Shown here one piece after another: positions 1 through 10,564 of a stretch of DNA of 64,000 nucleotides. This DNA is from Gonocerus acuteangulatus (taxonomy: Eukaryota; Arthropoda; Insecta; Hemiptera; Coreidae): contig OX328124.1 in NCBI GenBank assembly GCA_946811695.1, positions 83,084,923 to 83,148,922 on the forward strand, written 5' to 3'. The notes under the pieces were generated by a model that searched no databases, had not been told where the DNA came from, and saw only the letters and a program-made list of their open reading frames with translations. Position numbers and translations under genes: made by a program. The stretch's first letter is position 1; the number at the start of each line of letters is the position of its first letter.

Positions 1-289
1 AGATTTTTATGATATACTTATTTATACGATATTAGTCTATATTCTGGTTAGAGCAGTGTTGCCCTAGGCAATCAAATGAAAATTGATTTGATATGAAGAA
101 AACTGATCTGATATTAAGGAAATTAATCTTAAAAAATATGATATTTTATTATATGATATCTTATATGATATTTGTCCAAACTCTGAGAATATAAACCTAC
201 TATTTAGATAAACAAACAAAGGTTTTTTTATTGCACTTCTTCTTAGAAGGAGGGGAAACACTGGAAAGAAAATGCCGATTTCTGACTAT

Positions 290-495
290 AAACTCTTCTG
301 TATATGACAGTTTCGAACTCGTTACTTCCAAACTATGAATCCTAGAAGATTTTGAGCTAGCCTACGAGATTTCCCGGATCAAGACGTATCTATGTGCGAA
401 GTTTGGTCAATATCAGTCAAACGATGTGGATTTGTATAAGGAACAAACAAACAGAAAAACAGACAGAACACGTGATTTTTATATATATATATATA
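290..495 (+). repeat. interspersed repeat fragment, shared with 14.6-15.05 kb
   Basis: Contains a segment around the words CCCGGATCAAGA, TTGGTCAA and GGTGTGGATTTGTATAAGG-type sequence followed by GAACAAACAAACAG. The same arrangement recurs three times in tandem at 14.7-15.05 kb. It is one unit of that repeat and ends in a short TA tract. Class not determined. Confidence 0.55.
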
Positions 496-504
496 GATTT
501 TTTT

Positions 505-692
505 TAAGGCGCTTAATGTCTAGGTTATTAGTGCCTAGATTCATTTCTTTTAAGGCGTTTAACATCTAGGTTATCAGCGCCTGGATTCAATTTTTTATTT
601 ATTTTTATTCTTTTCCCCCCTTGCCAGGCTGCAGGGACAAAAAAAACTGAATCTAGGCACTGATAACCAAGACGTTAAGCGTCTTACAAAAA
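505..692. repeat. three SINE/LINE tail copies, two direct and one inverted
   Basis: Two direct copies of a unit beginning AAGGCG and ending TTAGTGCCTAGATT / TCAGCGCCTGGATT (about 508-585) face an inverted copy (about 648-688, GAATCTAGGCACTGATAACC). The unit resembles the hairpin tail GGCGCTAATGACC...GCGCC of the SINE family seen at 7.3 and 27.7 kb. The T runs next to each unit would be poly(A) tails. The inverted pair could fold into a stem. Confidence 0.5.
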
Positions 693-719
693 AAAATTAA
701 TCTTCATCAACTTTCGTAA

Positions 720-1030
720 TATCATCTTATCCTTAATACGAATAAATTTGTAATTTATTTGCGAATTTTATTGTGAATAAATTTGTATTCATATATTTTA
801 ATGTGAATTTTTTTGTAATCACTTGATTTTTTGTGAATATTCACATTTTTTGAGATTATTTACAATTTTTTCTGTGAATTTATTTGTATTCGCAGGAAAA
901 TTTGCGAATAAAATTTTATTTGTATTTTATATCTAATATATGTGAATACAAATAAATTCGTATTCACACTTATGAATACAAATTTATTTATATTCGTATT
1001 TACAAATATATGAAGTACAAATAAATTAAT
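720..1030. repeat. AT-rich imperfect repeats in intron
   Basis: Short units of the type TGTGAATA / AAATTTGTATTC recur in direct and inverted orientation. It is low-complexity DNA just before the first exon in the window. No function assigned. Confidence 0.4.
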
Positions 1031-1195
1031 AAACCTGCAAATGAATCATCCCCCCTTTATGATTAGAGGAAATTTATTTGTTATGCAGGTTGTTAATATA
1101 TTTTCACAGTTCTTTATTTTTTTTTTCTTCTTTAACAAAATTTCTACGTGTTCTTTTTAAAGTTGTCCCATTTTTATACCTACTATATTTTTCAG

Positions 1196-1339
1196 CACTT
1201 ATTATTGTTCCTACACGAGAGCTAGCACTCCAGACTTCACAAATATGTATAGAACTAGCGAAGCATATGAACATTAAAGTCATGGTTACAACTGGTGGCA
1301 CAAATCTTCGGGATGACATCATGAGGATTTTCCAGAAAG
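1196..1339 (+). CDS. DDX6: DDX6/me31B helicase, first exon in window (motif Ia)
   Basis: DDX6 family helicases (me31B in flies, Dhh1 in yeast) are cytoplasmic P-body proteins that repress translation and promote mRNA decapping. The window lacks the start of the gene: the Q motif and the Walker A motif (motif I) must lie in exons before base 1. This exon encodes [13 protein letters not shown] (motif Ia) and the [10 protein letters not shown] segment that is characteristic of DDX6 rather than other DEAD-box proteins. The acceptor is the TTTTTCAG ending at 1195 and the donor is GTATCA at 1340. The exon starts with two bases of a split codon and ends with one base, and joins in frame to the exon at 8157. 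The six exons together give about 318 residues, against roughly 430-480 for the full family protein. Confidence 0.93.
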
Positions 1340-1870
1340 GTATCAAGCATTTTTTTTGTACTTCTATTATTAAATATAATTCAAAAGATTTGTCACTAGC
1401 TGGTATCGAATTTTTTTAAAAACTAGTACTTTAACCTCACCGATGGGAGACAGGCAAGGAAGGGTAATGTGCTTGATTACAGGGTGCGCTGACTACCCCT
1501 CTCCCTCCACAGGCGGACCAAACCCCTCTCCTAGAGCACCCGTCTTTTCTTTTTTTTCTTTGACTTCAATCTCAAGCTTTTTGACAAATGTTCCCTCAAA
1601 ATCAACATATACAGCTATTGCAAGAATACTCAGGCATCGCCTCTGGAACATGGCATTTCATGCGAGTATACTCTGGTGTCGCATCGAAAGGGTTAATGCA
1701 ATTTTAATTATATATTATTAATTGATTTCATAATACACTGTATGTAAATATTGCTTTTAGATAGTAATAAGCTACATATTAAGTTTGTGACAGGGTCAAT
1801 ACCAGAAGACTATAATATTTGTAATGACTCGGACCGTGGAAGCCTAAGAGTTAAATTTACTTATTTTTAA

Positions 1871-1876
<6 letters not shown>
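1340..1876. other. intron DNA, nothing recognised
   Basis: Part of the 6.8 kb intron between the first two helicase exons in the window. The 1440-1720 stretch is richer in C and open on the + strand for 92 codons, but composition and sequence give no sign of coding. Confidence 0.4.

Positions 1877-1932
<56 letters not shown>
1877..1932. repeat. (AT)n microsatellite
   Basis: About 55 bp of uninterrupted AT dinucleotides directly abutting the left end of the TIR element at 1933. Confidence 0.95.
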
Positions 1933-1936
<4 letters not shown>

Positions 1937-2013
1937 GAAGGTGTTGTACCTTTGACCACTTTGCAAAATTTAATTTTTCTTAGCTTATATATTAAGGCTA
2001 AATTCATTCTTTT

Positions 2014-2172
2014 TTAGTGTGGTTCCTCCCTCCCTTCATAGGGAGAAACCCCGCTTATAAGGTTGATCTCATGAAACAATCCGGAAGTGCCGACTAGAAA
2101 ATTTTGCGTTTCAGAACCCCTAGAGACCAAAAATAACGGTGGTTCAAATTTGTATATATATATGTGTGTATA

Positions 2173-2231
<59 letters not shown>

Positions 2232-4160
2232 GTATATGTCTGTTCGCGGATTTCTGGCATCCCTAATGGTCCGATTTTGATGAAATTTGGTACAAAAATC
2301 CGTCGTCCAATTTGAAAGGTCAAGTTCGTTAACCAGCTAAATCCGCCCACTGGAAGATGGCGTTTGGGGCGAAATTCGCGCAAAAAAAAAATCGTAACGC
2401 TTACGTTTTTGAGTTCATATGCTTGTAAGTACTCGTTTTATAGGCTTCTTGGGCTAGTAAAACGAATGAAACCATTTTTAAGGTGATAGCTTTAACCATT
2501 TCTGAGAAAATCGGGAAAAAAGTTATTAAATCAAGTTTTTGGTTTGGTTACTTAGAATCATGGGATTCAGTTGAAACATTTTTTGCATGTTTGAATTTCA
2601 TCAAAACTAACATGTTAAACTTTTGGTTACGTTTGGAGTTAAGGAAGGGTCAGAAAAAAATATTTTATGAACAGACATGAAAAGTTTTGGGAACTTCGTA
2701 AACTTTCATTAATATCTCGAACACGGTTGGGAAATTTTCATAAGTGGATATAAACTATTTGAAAGCTTTCTAAATTCTCTACAAAAAAGATTCTGAAACA
2801 ATTTTTGATTAGGTGATGTCAATCGACGAAATAAGTGCTTAAAACTTCAAATACGTCTGTTTAGTTCTTATGAACGGGTTTTTGTCGTTCTTTTTGTAAT
2901 TTTTGTCTCTTTCCCTTAGTTTTTTAATGATTTTTATTTTTGTAATTTCTCATGTTAGGAAAATGTATTTGTGTGTAAAACAGGATAGGTAAAATGAGAC
3001 CAATTTTCTGTTGCTAGAAATAATGAAAAGTTTTGGGAACTTCATATACTTTCAATAATATCTCGAAAACTGTTAAGAATCTTGGTAAACGGAAGGTTAC
3101 TATTTGAAAGCTTACTAAATGCTTACCAAAAAAGGTTGTGACGAAAGTTTTAATTAGGCGATGTCAATTGGAGAAATAAGTGCTTAAAACTTTAAAGTAA
3201 TTGATTTAGTTTATTCGTTTTGATTCATAACTGATAAATGGCAAGAATCCTGGTACAACACGACTGACAACAAGCTTCGAGAAATCAAGCACACTGTACA
3301 GGAATGGTCATCCAGTAAAAGACCAACTAGACGAGAAGAAGTGGTGTTATGCCGTCTAAGGATTGGCCATTCACGACTGACACATTCCTACATAATGACC
3401 AGACAAGAGAGACCGACATGTACATACTGCAATACCCACCTAACGATAAAGCACATACTGACAGAGTGTAGACTCAGGACAAATTTCAAATTACCCTACA
3501 ATATGACTGACTTACTTTCTGATAATAGCCAGTACATTGTTGAAATTATTAAATACCTCATACATACACATTTATACAACAACATTTGAAAAAGTTAAAA
3601 TAACAACAGCCATTTAGTGAATTGCGTTTTTGGGGAATTAATCCAACAAAAGATATTCTCTTTCTGTTGGATTAACGTAAGAAAACAGACAAAACATTTA
3701 ACAATACACACAATATTCAACAGACAGAACATTTATTAATCAACAGACAGACACTTTTGTTTGTACTTTTTGAATTGTGTATTCAGGAACAGAGCCGAAG
3801 TTTTGTCACCAAATGGTGAAAAAACTAAAATATATAATTATATAATAGTTTATTCGAACGGTTCTTTTTGTCTGTTTTATTCCTTATTATTTTTTAATTG
3901 CTTACAGTTGGATAATTTGAAAACAAAACAGGTTAAGTAAAATAACAAAAACAATTTATTGTTAGAAATATAGATTTCCAAGACCTTGTAACTAGCGGGA
4001 CCGTTTCTAGTGTTAGCCGACCCTTCCAGATCGTAAATCAAGACCTTTCAAGACTGGTGGAACCAAAATAATAACTGCTTCTATTTTAATCTTTCCAAAT
4101 TAGACTAGGGATAAGAACGGAACCGCGCTAAGATGATGCAGTTCCTGCGAGTCGGACTTT
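2014..4160 (+). mobile_element. HINE-A copy (Helentron-like), nested in TIR element
   Basis: Starts TTAGTGTGGTTCCTCCC with the family hairpin, has a (TA)n tract at about 2152-2226, the common internal region, and ends in GGAACCGCGCTAA (4134) and GCAGTTCCTGCGAGTCGGAC. No coding capacity. It interrupts the TIR transposon 1933-5332 and is itself interrupted by a LINE fragment (3218-3845). Confidence 0.8.
3218..3845 (+). mobile_element. 5'-truncated LINE with 11 bp target duplication
   Basis: Flanked by the duplication TAGTTTATTCG at 3207-3217 and 3846-3856. The coding part runs from about 3233 to the TGA at 3587-3589 and encodes the C-terminal end of a non-LTR retrotransposon ORF2: RREEVVLCRLRIGHSRLTHS, then a zinc-knuckle-like C-x2-C-x7-H-x4-C (CTYC...H...C). 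This ending is typical of Jockey-like LINEs. The 3' UTR holds an inverted repeat, AATCCAACA...TGTTGGATT (3640-3674). Most of the element is missing at its 5' end. Confidence 0.8.
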
Positions 4161-5337
4161 ATTCCATTGGAATTAGTATTCTATTGTTTATCATATTTAA
4201 TTGTTTCAAGGTTCTAGCTTTACATTTAATATTTTTTATTAGTTTTTAAAAAAATAATCGTACAGTGGTCAAAGGTACAACATGTAGTTGTACCTTTGAC
4301 CATGGGGTGTTGTACCTCTGACCACGTAAAAACAACACAGGAGTACAGAAAAAAAATTGTATTCAGTAATTTTGTAATTAATTGTAAGATTAATAAAAAC
4401 AGGACAAGTATGTAAGCTTATTAAAGAAGCTATTATTGGTATTATTTTATGCTTAATATGCTGAAAAATCCAGTCCAATCGATAAATGTTTTAACTGTCA
4501 AACAGCAATAATAGGGTATGGGAGTTTTGCCACAATGTCTTCTATATCAATATCATACAAATTTTCATCTTCTCTCGTAAACTTGTCACTTAAAGTTTGT
4601 TTTTCAAATATTGGGTCTTAAACATTGGACATTTAATACCAAATATCTCTGCGACTAAATCTGTTATAATCTTTTTACTTTTATTTTTAACAAGTATAAA
4701 ATTTCCTTTTTCCAAATCATATTTTGTAACGATAAGGGGCGATAGGTTTAAACTGCTACACTGAGGATTCATAAAGTCAATTTGAACTTATTTCATTTAT
4801 TATTTTTTAAATTCTTTGAATAATTGAAGTAACAAATATTAATTAATTTAAAAAAAGTTGTAGCAGAAGAACATAAAAGTTGAATTATGGATAAATCTCT
4901 CAGGGATGTTGTACCTTTGACCTGGTCAAAGGAACAACAACTGGTCGGGGTCAGAGGTACAACACCATGGTACTGCAAATTAAAAAGCATGCTACAAATT
5001 TTAGGATTAACATAAATCAATTTCAAAAGCTACAAAATATTTCTTATTATAATAGCTACTTTGTCAAATGATTTCCATCTAAAAAGACATAACACAAAAT
5101 ATATTATGAGGCAAAATGTCATCAATAAATTACTTACATTTTTATGGTAGAAATGGATATGTATTTTTTGCAAGAATCCTCTTTGACTTGAATAATCCAA
5201 AGTAGGTTACACAAGCCCTCTAGTGAAGGAGCTAAACACTATTTACACCAAAATTTATAAAATGTTGCTACATGCCGCCACAGGCTCGGTGGTCAAAGGT
5301 ACAATATGGTCAGAGGTACAACAACTTCCCCTATATA

Positions 5338-5818
5338 TATAAATTAATACATGCATAACCACACACAAGCACAAATTTACTCATATATGAAGGTTCGAGG
5401 GCAAAAGGGGTATTTGTCCTTTTTTTATAATTTTCAGGACTTTTAAAACAAAGTTCAGCTTTCCTTCATAAAGTTTTTTTAGTGAAACCTGCCTTGTACT
5501 TGCCAATTTTTTTTCTGAAGGGATCGGAGTCACTTTGTACTTTGGGTCCGATCCACTTTTATGAAAATGAAGTTTGAGTGTTCCTTCAAAATTTGAAGCA
5601 TTCTGATGGGGAGTGTTTGTAGGGGGCATCAATGAGCATAGAATCCGCTGGAGGTGATCTCTCCAGTTGTAGAAATACATTTCTTTTTCAGAATCGACTA
5701 CAGTTAATGGTGCTCATTTTATTCTGCTGTATTGCAAAATTCTCTCCAGTCCTCTTAGTTCTCTTTGCAGGCTTTAGTGTTAATGAGGCTTACATTCAGA
5801 TCTCTCTCTAACTAAGAG
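5338..5818. other. intron DNA, nothing recognised
   Basis: A minus-strand open stretch of 99 codons covers 5381-5680. It has no recognisable domain and no splice or promoter context, so I do not call it a gene. Confidence 0.35.
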
Positions 5819-5830
5819 TGACCCCTTATT

Positions 5831-5945
5831 TTTAATTATTTTTTTTACGGCGCACTGACATCCATGGCACAGTGGGGGATTTTCCCGAGCCGTGAGATGA
5901 AAAAATTCCTGCTGCCGGTAGGATTCGAACCCATCAAGTCTTGCA
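5831..5945 (-). mobile_element. 5'-truncated tRNA-derived SINE with target duplication
   Basis: Flanked by TGACCCCTTATT at 5819-5830 and 5946-5957. Read on the minus strand it retains the pol III B box GGTTCGAATCC, the SINE body and the GTGCGCCGTAAAA tail with a poly(A). The A-box half of the tRNA head is missing. Confidence 0.82.
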
Positions 5946-6032
5946 TGACCCCTTATTGAGAAAATTATTGCCAATGACTCATGAATATTTTGTACAGGTT
6001 TTGAAGATATTTCATGGAAAGCTGAAATGCTT

Positions 6033-6168
6033 TTAGCGCGGTTCCTCCCTCCCCCATAGGGAGGAACCCCGCTTATAGGGTTGATACAATGAAACAATCC
6101 GGAAGTGCCGACTAGAAAATTTCGCGTTTCAGAACCCCTAGAAACCGAAAATAACGGTGGTTCAAATT

Positions 6169-6217
<49 letters not shown>

Positions 6218-7540
6218 TTATTTATATATATATATATATTTGTCTGTTCGCTCTCTAGATAGAAAACGAATGGTCCGATTTTGATGAAATTTGGTACAAA
6301 AATCCTTCGTCCAATTTGAAAGGTCAAGTTCGTTAACCAGCAAAATCCGCCTACTGGAAGATGGCGTTTGGGGCGAAATTCGCGCAAAAAAAATCGTAAC
6401 GCTTACGTTTTTGAGTTCATAAGCTTCTAAGTACTCGTTTTATATGATTCCTGGGCTAGGAAAACGAATGAAACCATTTTCAAGGCGATAGCTTTAACCG
6501 TTTTCGAGAAAATTGGAAACATATTTTTTGAATACCGTTTTTGGTTTGGGTACTTAGAATCATGGGATTCAGTTGAAATATTTTCTGCATGTTCTACTTT
6601 CATCAAAACTAATATGTTGAAATTTTGGTTACGTTTGGAGTTAAGGAAGGGTTAGAATAAAATATTTTATTAACAGACATAAAAAGTTTTAGTAACTTTG
6701 TTTACTTTCATTAATATCTCGAAAAAGGTTGAGAATCTTGGTAAACGGAAGAATACCATTAGAAAGCTTATTAAATGCTCTAAAAAAAAGGTTCTAATGA
6801 AAGTTTTGATTAGGCGATGTCAATCGGAGAAATAAGAGCTGAAAACTTTAAGGTAATTGATTTCGCTTATTCGAACTGTTCTTTTTGTCTGTTTTTTATT
6901 CCTTGTTATTTTTTAATTGCTTATTGTTGGATAATGTATTTTACAATAAAACAGATTAGGCAAAATAAGAAAAGCAATTCATTGTTAGAAATATAGCTTG
7001 CCAAGAGAAAAATATTCGATGACGTCTTTTGAATATTTTCATTTGCCTTTATGCTGTTGGTTTTTTATTTTATTTTTTAATTGATTTTATCTGTAGAATT
7101 ATTACTATAGTAAAAGAACACAGGAATATGTGAAAATTTTTGATAGTTTCCAATTCATTGAAACTTATGAAATGTAGTATTGGTAGAAGAGGTGTCTAGG
7201 GTCTTGTGGACCCGAACCCAGGTATAGCCATAAAACCCTTTGAACAAAGGCCGAGGAAAATATTATGTTTCTATTCTATGCTTTTCAAATGAGAATAGGG
7301 ATATGAACAGGAACCGGGCTCTCCCGTGGTCTAATGGCTAGCGCCTTGGATTCATATGCGGGAGATGGTGGGTTCGATTCCCAACCTCCGGCAGGAATTT
7401 TATCATCCCACGGCTCGCTGGTAAAATTCCTCGCTAAACCCTGGATGTCGGCGCTAATGACCTAGATGAGCCGTAGAAAAAAAAAAAAAAAGAACTGGAA
7501 CCGCGCTAAGATGACGCAGTTCCTGCGAGTCGGACTTTTT
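6033..7540 (+). mobile_element. HINE-A copy (Helentron-like) with SINE insertion
   Basis: Begins TTAGCGCGGTTCC followed by its hairpin partner AGGGAGGAACC, carries (TA)n at 6170-6242, and ends with GCGCTAAGATGACGCAG and GAGTCGGAC at 7533. The inverted end sequence GGAACCG at 7310-7316 is split from CGCTAA by a SINE (7317-7491). No ORF of its own. Confidence 0.85.
7317..7491 (+). mobile_element. full-length tRNA-derived SINE (family 1)
   Basis: 175 bp. The tRNA-like head has an A box in TGGTCTAATGGCTAGCGCC and a B box GGTTCGATTCC, then a body with an inverted repeat, the hairpin tail GGCGCTAATGACC and a 15-base poly(A). The duplication GAACAGGAACCG / GAACTGGAACCG (7305-7316, 7492-7503) shows it landed in the terminal inverted sequence of the Helentron at 6033-7540. 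The head resembles tRNA-Glu in its A-box region, but the parent tRNA is uncertain. Confidence 0.9.
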
Positions 7541-8156
7541 TTTTATATCCTCCAGTTTCCATATTGGAAATCACAGACACAGCAGTGATAAGAGGCCATG
7601 TGGGTGCTCGAAGGCTCATTATCATGAGTCTGTTCCGTCCAACTATGAATCTTCTCAGTGTCCTAGCTACCCATTCTAGACTTGGACAATTGGGACCACG
7701 GATTCTGTTCATCATATTTAAGGATTCAAATTTATTAAAGTTCAACAAGTCATGAATTTACTGCAGTAGCAAAAGATAATGTAAAGTTACATAAATAAAC
7801 TTAATACTTTTTTTGCGTCCTATGCTCTTTCTCTGGGACTCCATAATTGTTGTTAAAGTTCAGCCTCTTTCTTTAGTGGTTGTTGTGGTACACATTTTTG
7901 TCGGGATCCCATCTCAAACTGGTTTAACTGAAAGACCTGGTGGGGTTCCTGCAAAACTTTGAACCATTTAACCATAACTGCTAGAATGAAGCCAATTTTC
8001 AACATTACCCAATTGTTTTGCTGTACGATTTCTAATAATGAGTGCATATTATTTTAAAACATGTTATAAAATAAAGCACAAAATATACAATGGTATTTCT
8101 ATGTTGATCGATAACATTTTTTATATAAATTTAGTGACATGTAAATTTTCTTTCAG
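7541..8156. other. intron DNA, nothing recognised
   Basis: Ordinary intron sequence up to the acceptor of the DEAD-box exon. No repeat ends or coding similarity seen. Confidence 0.4.
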
Positions 8157-8374
8157 TCCAAGTAATAATAGCCACTCCTGGAAGAATTTTGGATTTAATT
8201 GACAAGAAAGTGGCGTATATGGATCACTGCAGAATTCTCGTATTAGATGAAGCTGATAAATTACTATCACAAGACTTCAAGGGCATGCTTGATCACGTAA
8301 TTTCACGTCTCCCAAAAGATAGACAGATTCTTCTGTACTCAGCCACTTTTCCACTTACTGTGAAACAGTTTATG
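8157..8374 (+). CDS. DDX6: DDX6/me31B helicase, exon with DEAD box
   Basis: Continues the helicase after a 6.8 kb intron. It encodes motif Ib ([10 protein letters not shown]), motif II (VLDEADKLL, the ATP-hydrolysing Walker B) and motif III (YSATFP), so it completes RecA domain 1. The acceptor is TTTCAG ending at 8156 and the donor is GTATGT at 8375. The phase-1 junction with the previous exon restores a Val codon, giving [10 protein letters not shown]. The exon ends on a codon boundary after QFM. No frameshift or stop interrupts it. Confidence 0.95.
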
Positions 8375-8787
8375 GTATGTATTATGATAGTTAGTAAATA
8401 CAGAGTATGAGATAAATTTGGATTTGGGCTAGACATGCACCGCTACGCCATGCCAGGTTTTGAGTGGCGCCGCTGCTGCCGAGCCTATTCAGTCGGCGCG
8501 CCGATTTGGTTGGCAATACTGGACGGAAGGGTGTAGTGGGTAGGCGAGGGGAGGAAAGCTGAGAGTGTATTGCGTTGTGACCGACCGGCGCAATTTTGAG
8601 CATAATTGTTGATTGACTAAACGCTTGTATGTTGTGCTATTTGATTGAAAAATGACCAAGTTTGTATCGGAAAAGCGTAAAATAAAAGAGTAAACATGCT
8701 CTTTAACTCAGCGAATAAATCCAGCTATTGTGGGAGATATTTTGGAAACCTCGTAATTGAAGAGAAAAACAAAAACAAAAGTCTGAC
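8375..8787. other. intron DNA with a GC-richer patch
   Basis: 8430-8600 is unusually GC-rich for this window (words such as GTGGCGCCGCTGCTGCCGAG). No RNA gene or coding similarity recognised. It may be a piece of an unidentified repeat. Confidence 0.35.
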
Positions 8788-8845
8788 ACACTGGAACTGC
8801 ATCATCTTAGTGCGGTTCCGTTCATATCTCTAGTGCCATTAGTAA
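8788..8845 (-). mobile_element. HINE-A terminal remnant
   Basis: Only the 3' terminus is left: a decayed AGTCYGAC end, GGAACTGCATCATCTTAGTG and CGGTTCCGTTC. The internal region is absent, so this is an old truncated copy or a solo end. Confidence 0.65.
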
Positions 8846-8906
8846 AGTGATAAATACGTTATTGGTAGGTTTTGATCTTTTGTTACAAATATAAAATAAA
8901 ATCTCA

Positions 8907-9609
8907 CCACGTTGGGTCGCCGTTTAATGTTATGATAATTATATTATAATGAGAACTTAATCTCAGGGTATTGACGGTTCCGAGTGAATAAAAAGAAACA
9001 ATTGTTTTCCCAAACAGTCCTGACATACAAGTATCAATCCAAATGTCTCATCAAACAAACAATAAATAAATCAATAAAAATCCACAAGTAATAACTCTTA
9101 CCTTTTATTGAGTAGTCTTCAAAAAAAATCTAAATTATTCTTCACTTCAGTAATTTCTTCAATAGTTGTTTCTTCAGCAGGACACGTCTTCACTATCAAT
9201 ACTCTTGTTTAAACTAGACTATAAACTCACATATATAAGACACTGTCTGATGTATTCGGGAGGACGCCGTATGAGAGAGAGATGTACTCGGTAAGCTGCT
9301 GTATATAGAAAGAAGGTTTTTAGCGGGAAGAAGCTGATGCTTTCTCCCACCACATTCTGCATCTTGTCGGTTTACATTTTATTTAGATAATAGTTATTAC
9401 CCTGTAATTTTAATTTATTAATTTATTGTTTGCCTGAATGTACATTTAATTTACACCTATTGTATGTCAGAATGGTCCAGACATATTATAAATTTATATT
9501 GTATATAATGCGATGTTATCGTAAATTAGGATTTATAGTTTACGCGGGCTTTTCAAGCTTTCAATGGCTATTTTGAATTCAAAAAGGTTTTTGTGAATGT
9601 AATATCATT

Positions 9610-9612
<3 letters not shown>
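8907..9612 (-). mobile_element. LTR plus primer-binding-site-like sequence
   Basis: An LTR-like unit, TGTTATGAT (8928) to ATCATTACA (9612), about 685 bp. On the minus strand it starts TG and ends CA and is followed a few bases on by CGGCGACCCAACGTGG, which looks like a tRNA primer-binding site. A second copy with TGGCGACCCAACGTGG lies at 11398-12207 in the same orientation. No gag or pol follows, so the internal region is lost. Confidence 0.65.
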
Positions 9613-9654
<42 letters not shown>

Positions 9655-9655
9655 A
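9613..9655. repeat. (AT)n microsatellite
   Basis: AT dinucleotide run immediately next to the LTR end. A similar short tract follows the second LTR at 12208, so the tract may have been part of the target. Confidence 0.85.
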
Positions 9656-9768
9656 CTAAAAAATCACAATCAAAATTACAATATCAGATTTCTTATTATG
9701 ATACCTACTTATTATATTTCATTTTATTTTTACTTATTCTAAATTAAGTTTCACTTTTATTGTAGTAC

Positions 9769-9915
9769 TTAATGGTACACGATATTTTTTGTTTCATTAC
9801 TTGACGCGTAAATAAACAGAGCAGATGGTTTTCCAACACGGGAACAGGCAACATACAATTGACTATGCCAGAAACATGGGTTTTCTAGATTAATACCACA
9901 AACACTTAATGACTG
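9769..9915 (-). pseudogene. Helitron helicase C terminus (fragment)
   Basis: On the minus strand a reading frame encodes QSLSVCGINLENPCF, then SQLYVACSRVGKPSALFIY and ends in TAA (plus-strand TTA at 9769). This is the typical C-terminal segment of Helitron Rep/helicase proteins (Pif1-type helicase motifs V and VI region). The frame is out of register with the N-terminal fragment just upstream, so the protein is broken. Confidence 0.8.
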
Positions 9916-10163
9916 CCACCGGAATTTTTTATAGTCAAACTGAGTTCATAGGTCCAATAGCAACACAGGTGCAGGCACTGTAATGAGTTCACAGCAGCTC
10001 GATTCAAACTTGCACCATTATTAGTCGAATGTCGCGCTTCGCGGGTCTGTCTTAACCAAATTCCTTCACGTTCCTGGGCATTACGATTAGATTGATAATT
10101 AATTTGATGCGTTGCATTTCGGGTTCTTCTGCCTAAATTTGTCCGCCGCCTTATAGGAGGCAT
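9906..10163 (-). pseudogene. Helitron polyprotein N terminus joined to deletion point
   Basis: Starts with ATG (plus-strand CAT at 10161-10163) and encodes MPPIRRRTNLGRRTRNATHQ, the basic start found in many insect Helitron proteins, followed by a Q/R/N-rich stretch. It stops at 9906 within the helicase C-terminal segment. The Rep endonuclease and most of the helicase are absent, so this is an internally deleted Helitron. Confidence 0.72.
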
Positions 10164-10564
10164 TTTAAGTAAGTCACAAACACACAACACTTTAGTAATT
10201 TTATAGAAATTTGTGGCTTTTAGATTTAGCAATATTATAGATGCACAGCAAAGAGATGTTTAAATTTCAAGTGACATTTTGCTACAGACAATTTACATTT
10301 TACCAAATACAATTTGTTTTTGAGTAATGTTACCATCGTATAAAATTTGACAAATATTGACATTAATATTTATAAGATACTAATGCGTAAGTATTATTAC
10401 GAATCTTTTGTATGGGAATATAGAAAGGTGGGGTCTTTTTTACTTTGTTAACGCAAATATAAATTAATTTAAATTGCATTATTAACATGTGATTCTATTG
10501 TCACCTAGTGATTACTTGTTCTTATTTTTTTAATTTTTTTTACTTATACACAAATAACCTAATA

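Larger units (their letters stand above)
1933..5332. mobile_element. TIR DNA transposon with repeated TGGTCAAAGGTACAACA dyads
   Basis: The left end AGGGGAAGGTGTTGTACC is matched in inverted orientation by the right end GGTACAACAACTTCCCCT (to 5332). Both ends abut TA repeats, so a TA or ATAT duplication is likely but cannot be measured. A 15-17 bp word, TGGTCAAAGGTACAACA, or its one-base variant TGGTCAGAGG, occurs about nine times: in both ends, in a cluster at 4266-4325 and in another at 4909-4966, often as head-to-head dyads. Minus-strand open segments at 4269-4478, 4590-4772 and 4793-5026 may be decayed transposase. The middle one contains KGNFILVKNKSKK, but I cannot assign a family. A Helentron-like element (2014-4160) sits inside it. 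Confidence 0.7.

Noticed and set aside
5381..5680. 99-codon minus-strand open frame in the first intron
   Set aside because: No domain, no similarity recognised, no splice or promoter support.
7317..7391. Functional tRNA gene
   Set aside because: A and B boxes are present, but the cloverleaf arms do not pair well, and a SINE body, tail, poly(A) and target duplications follow. Same for 27656-27833 and 38069-38282.
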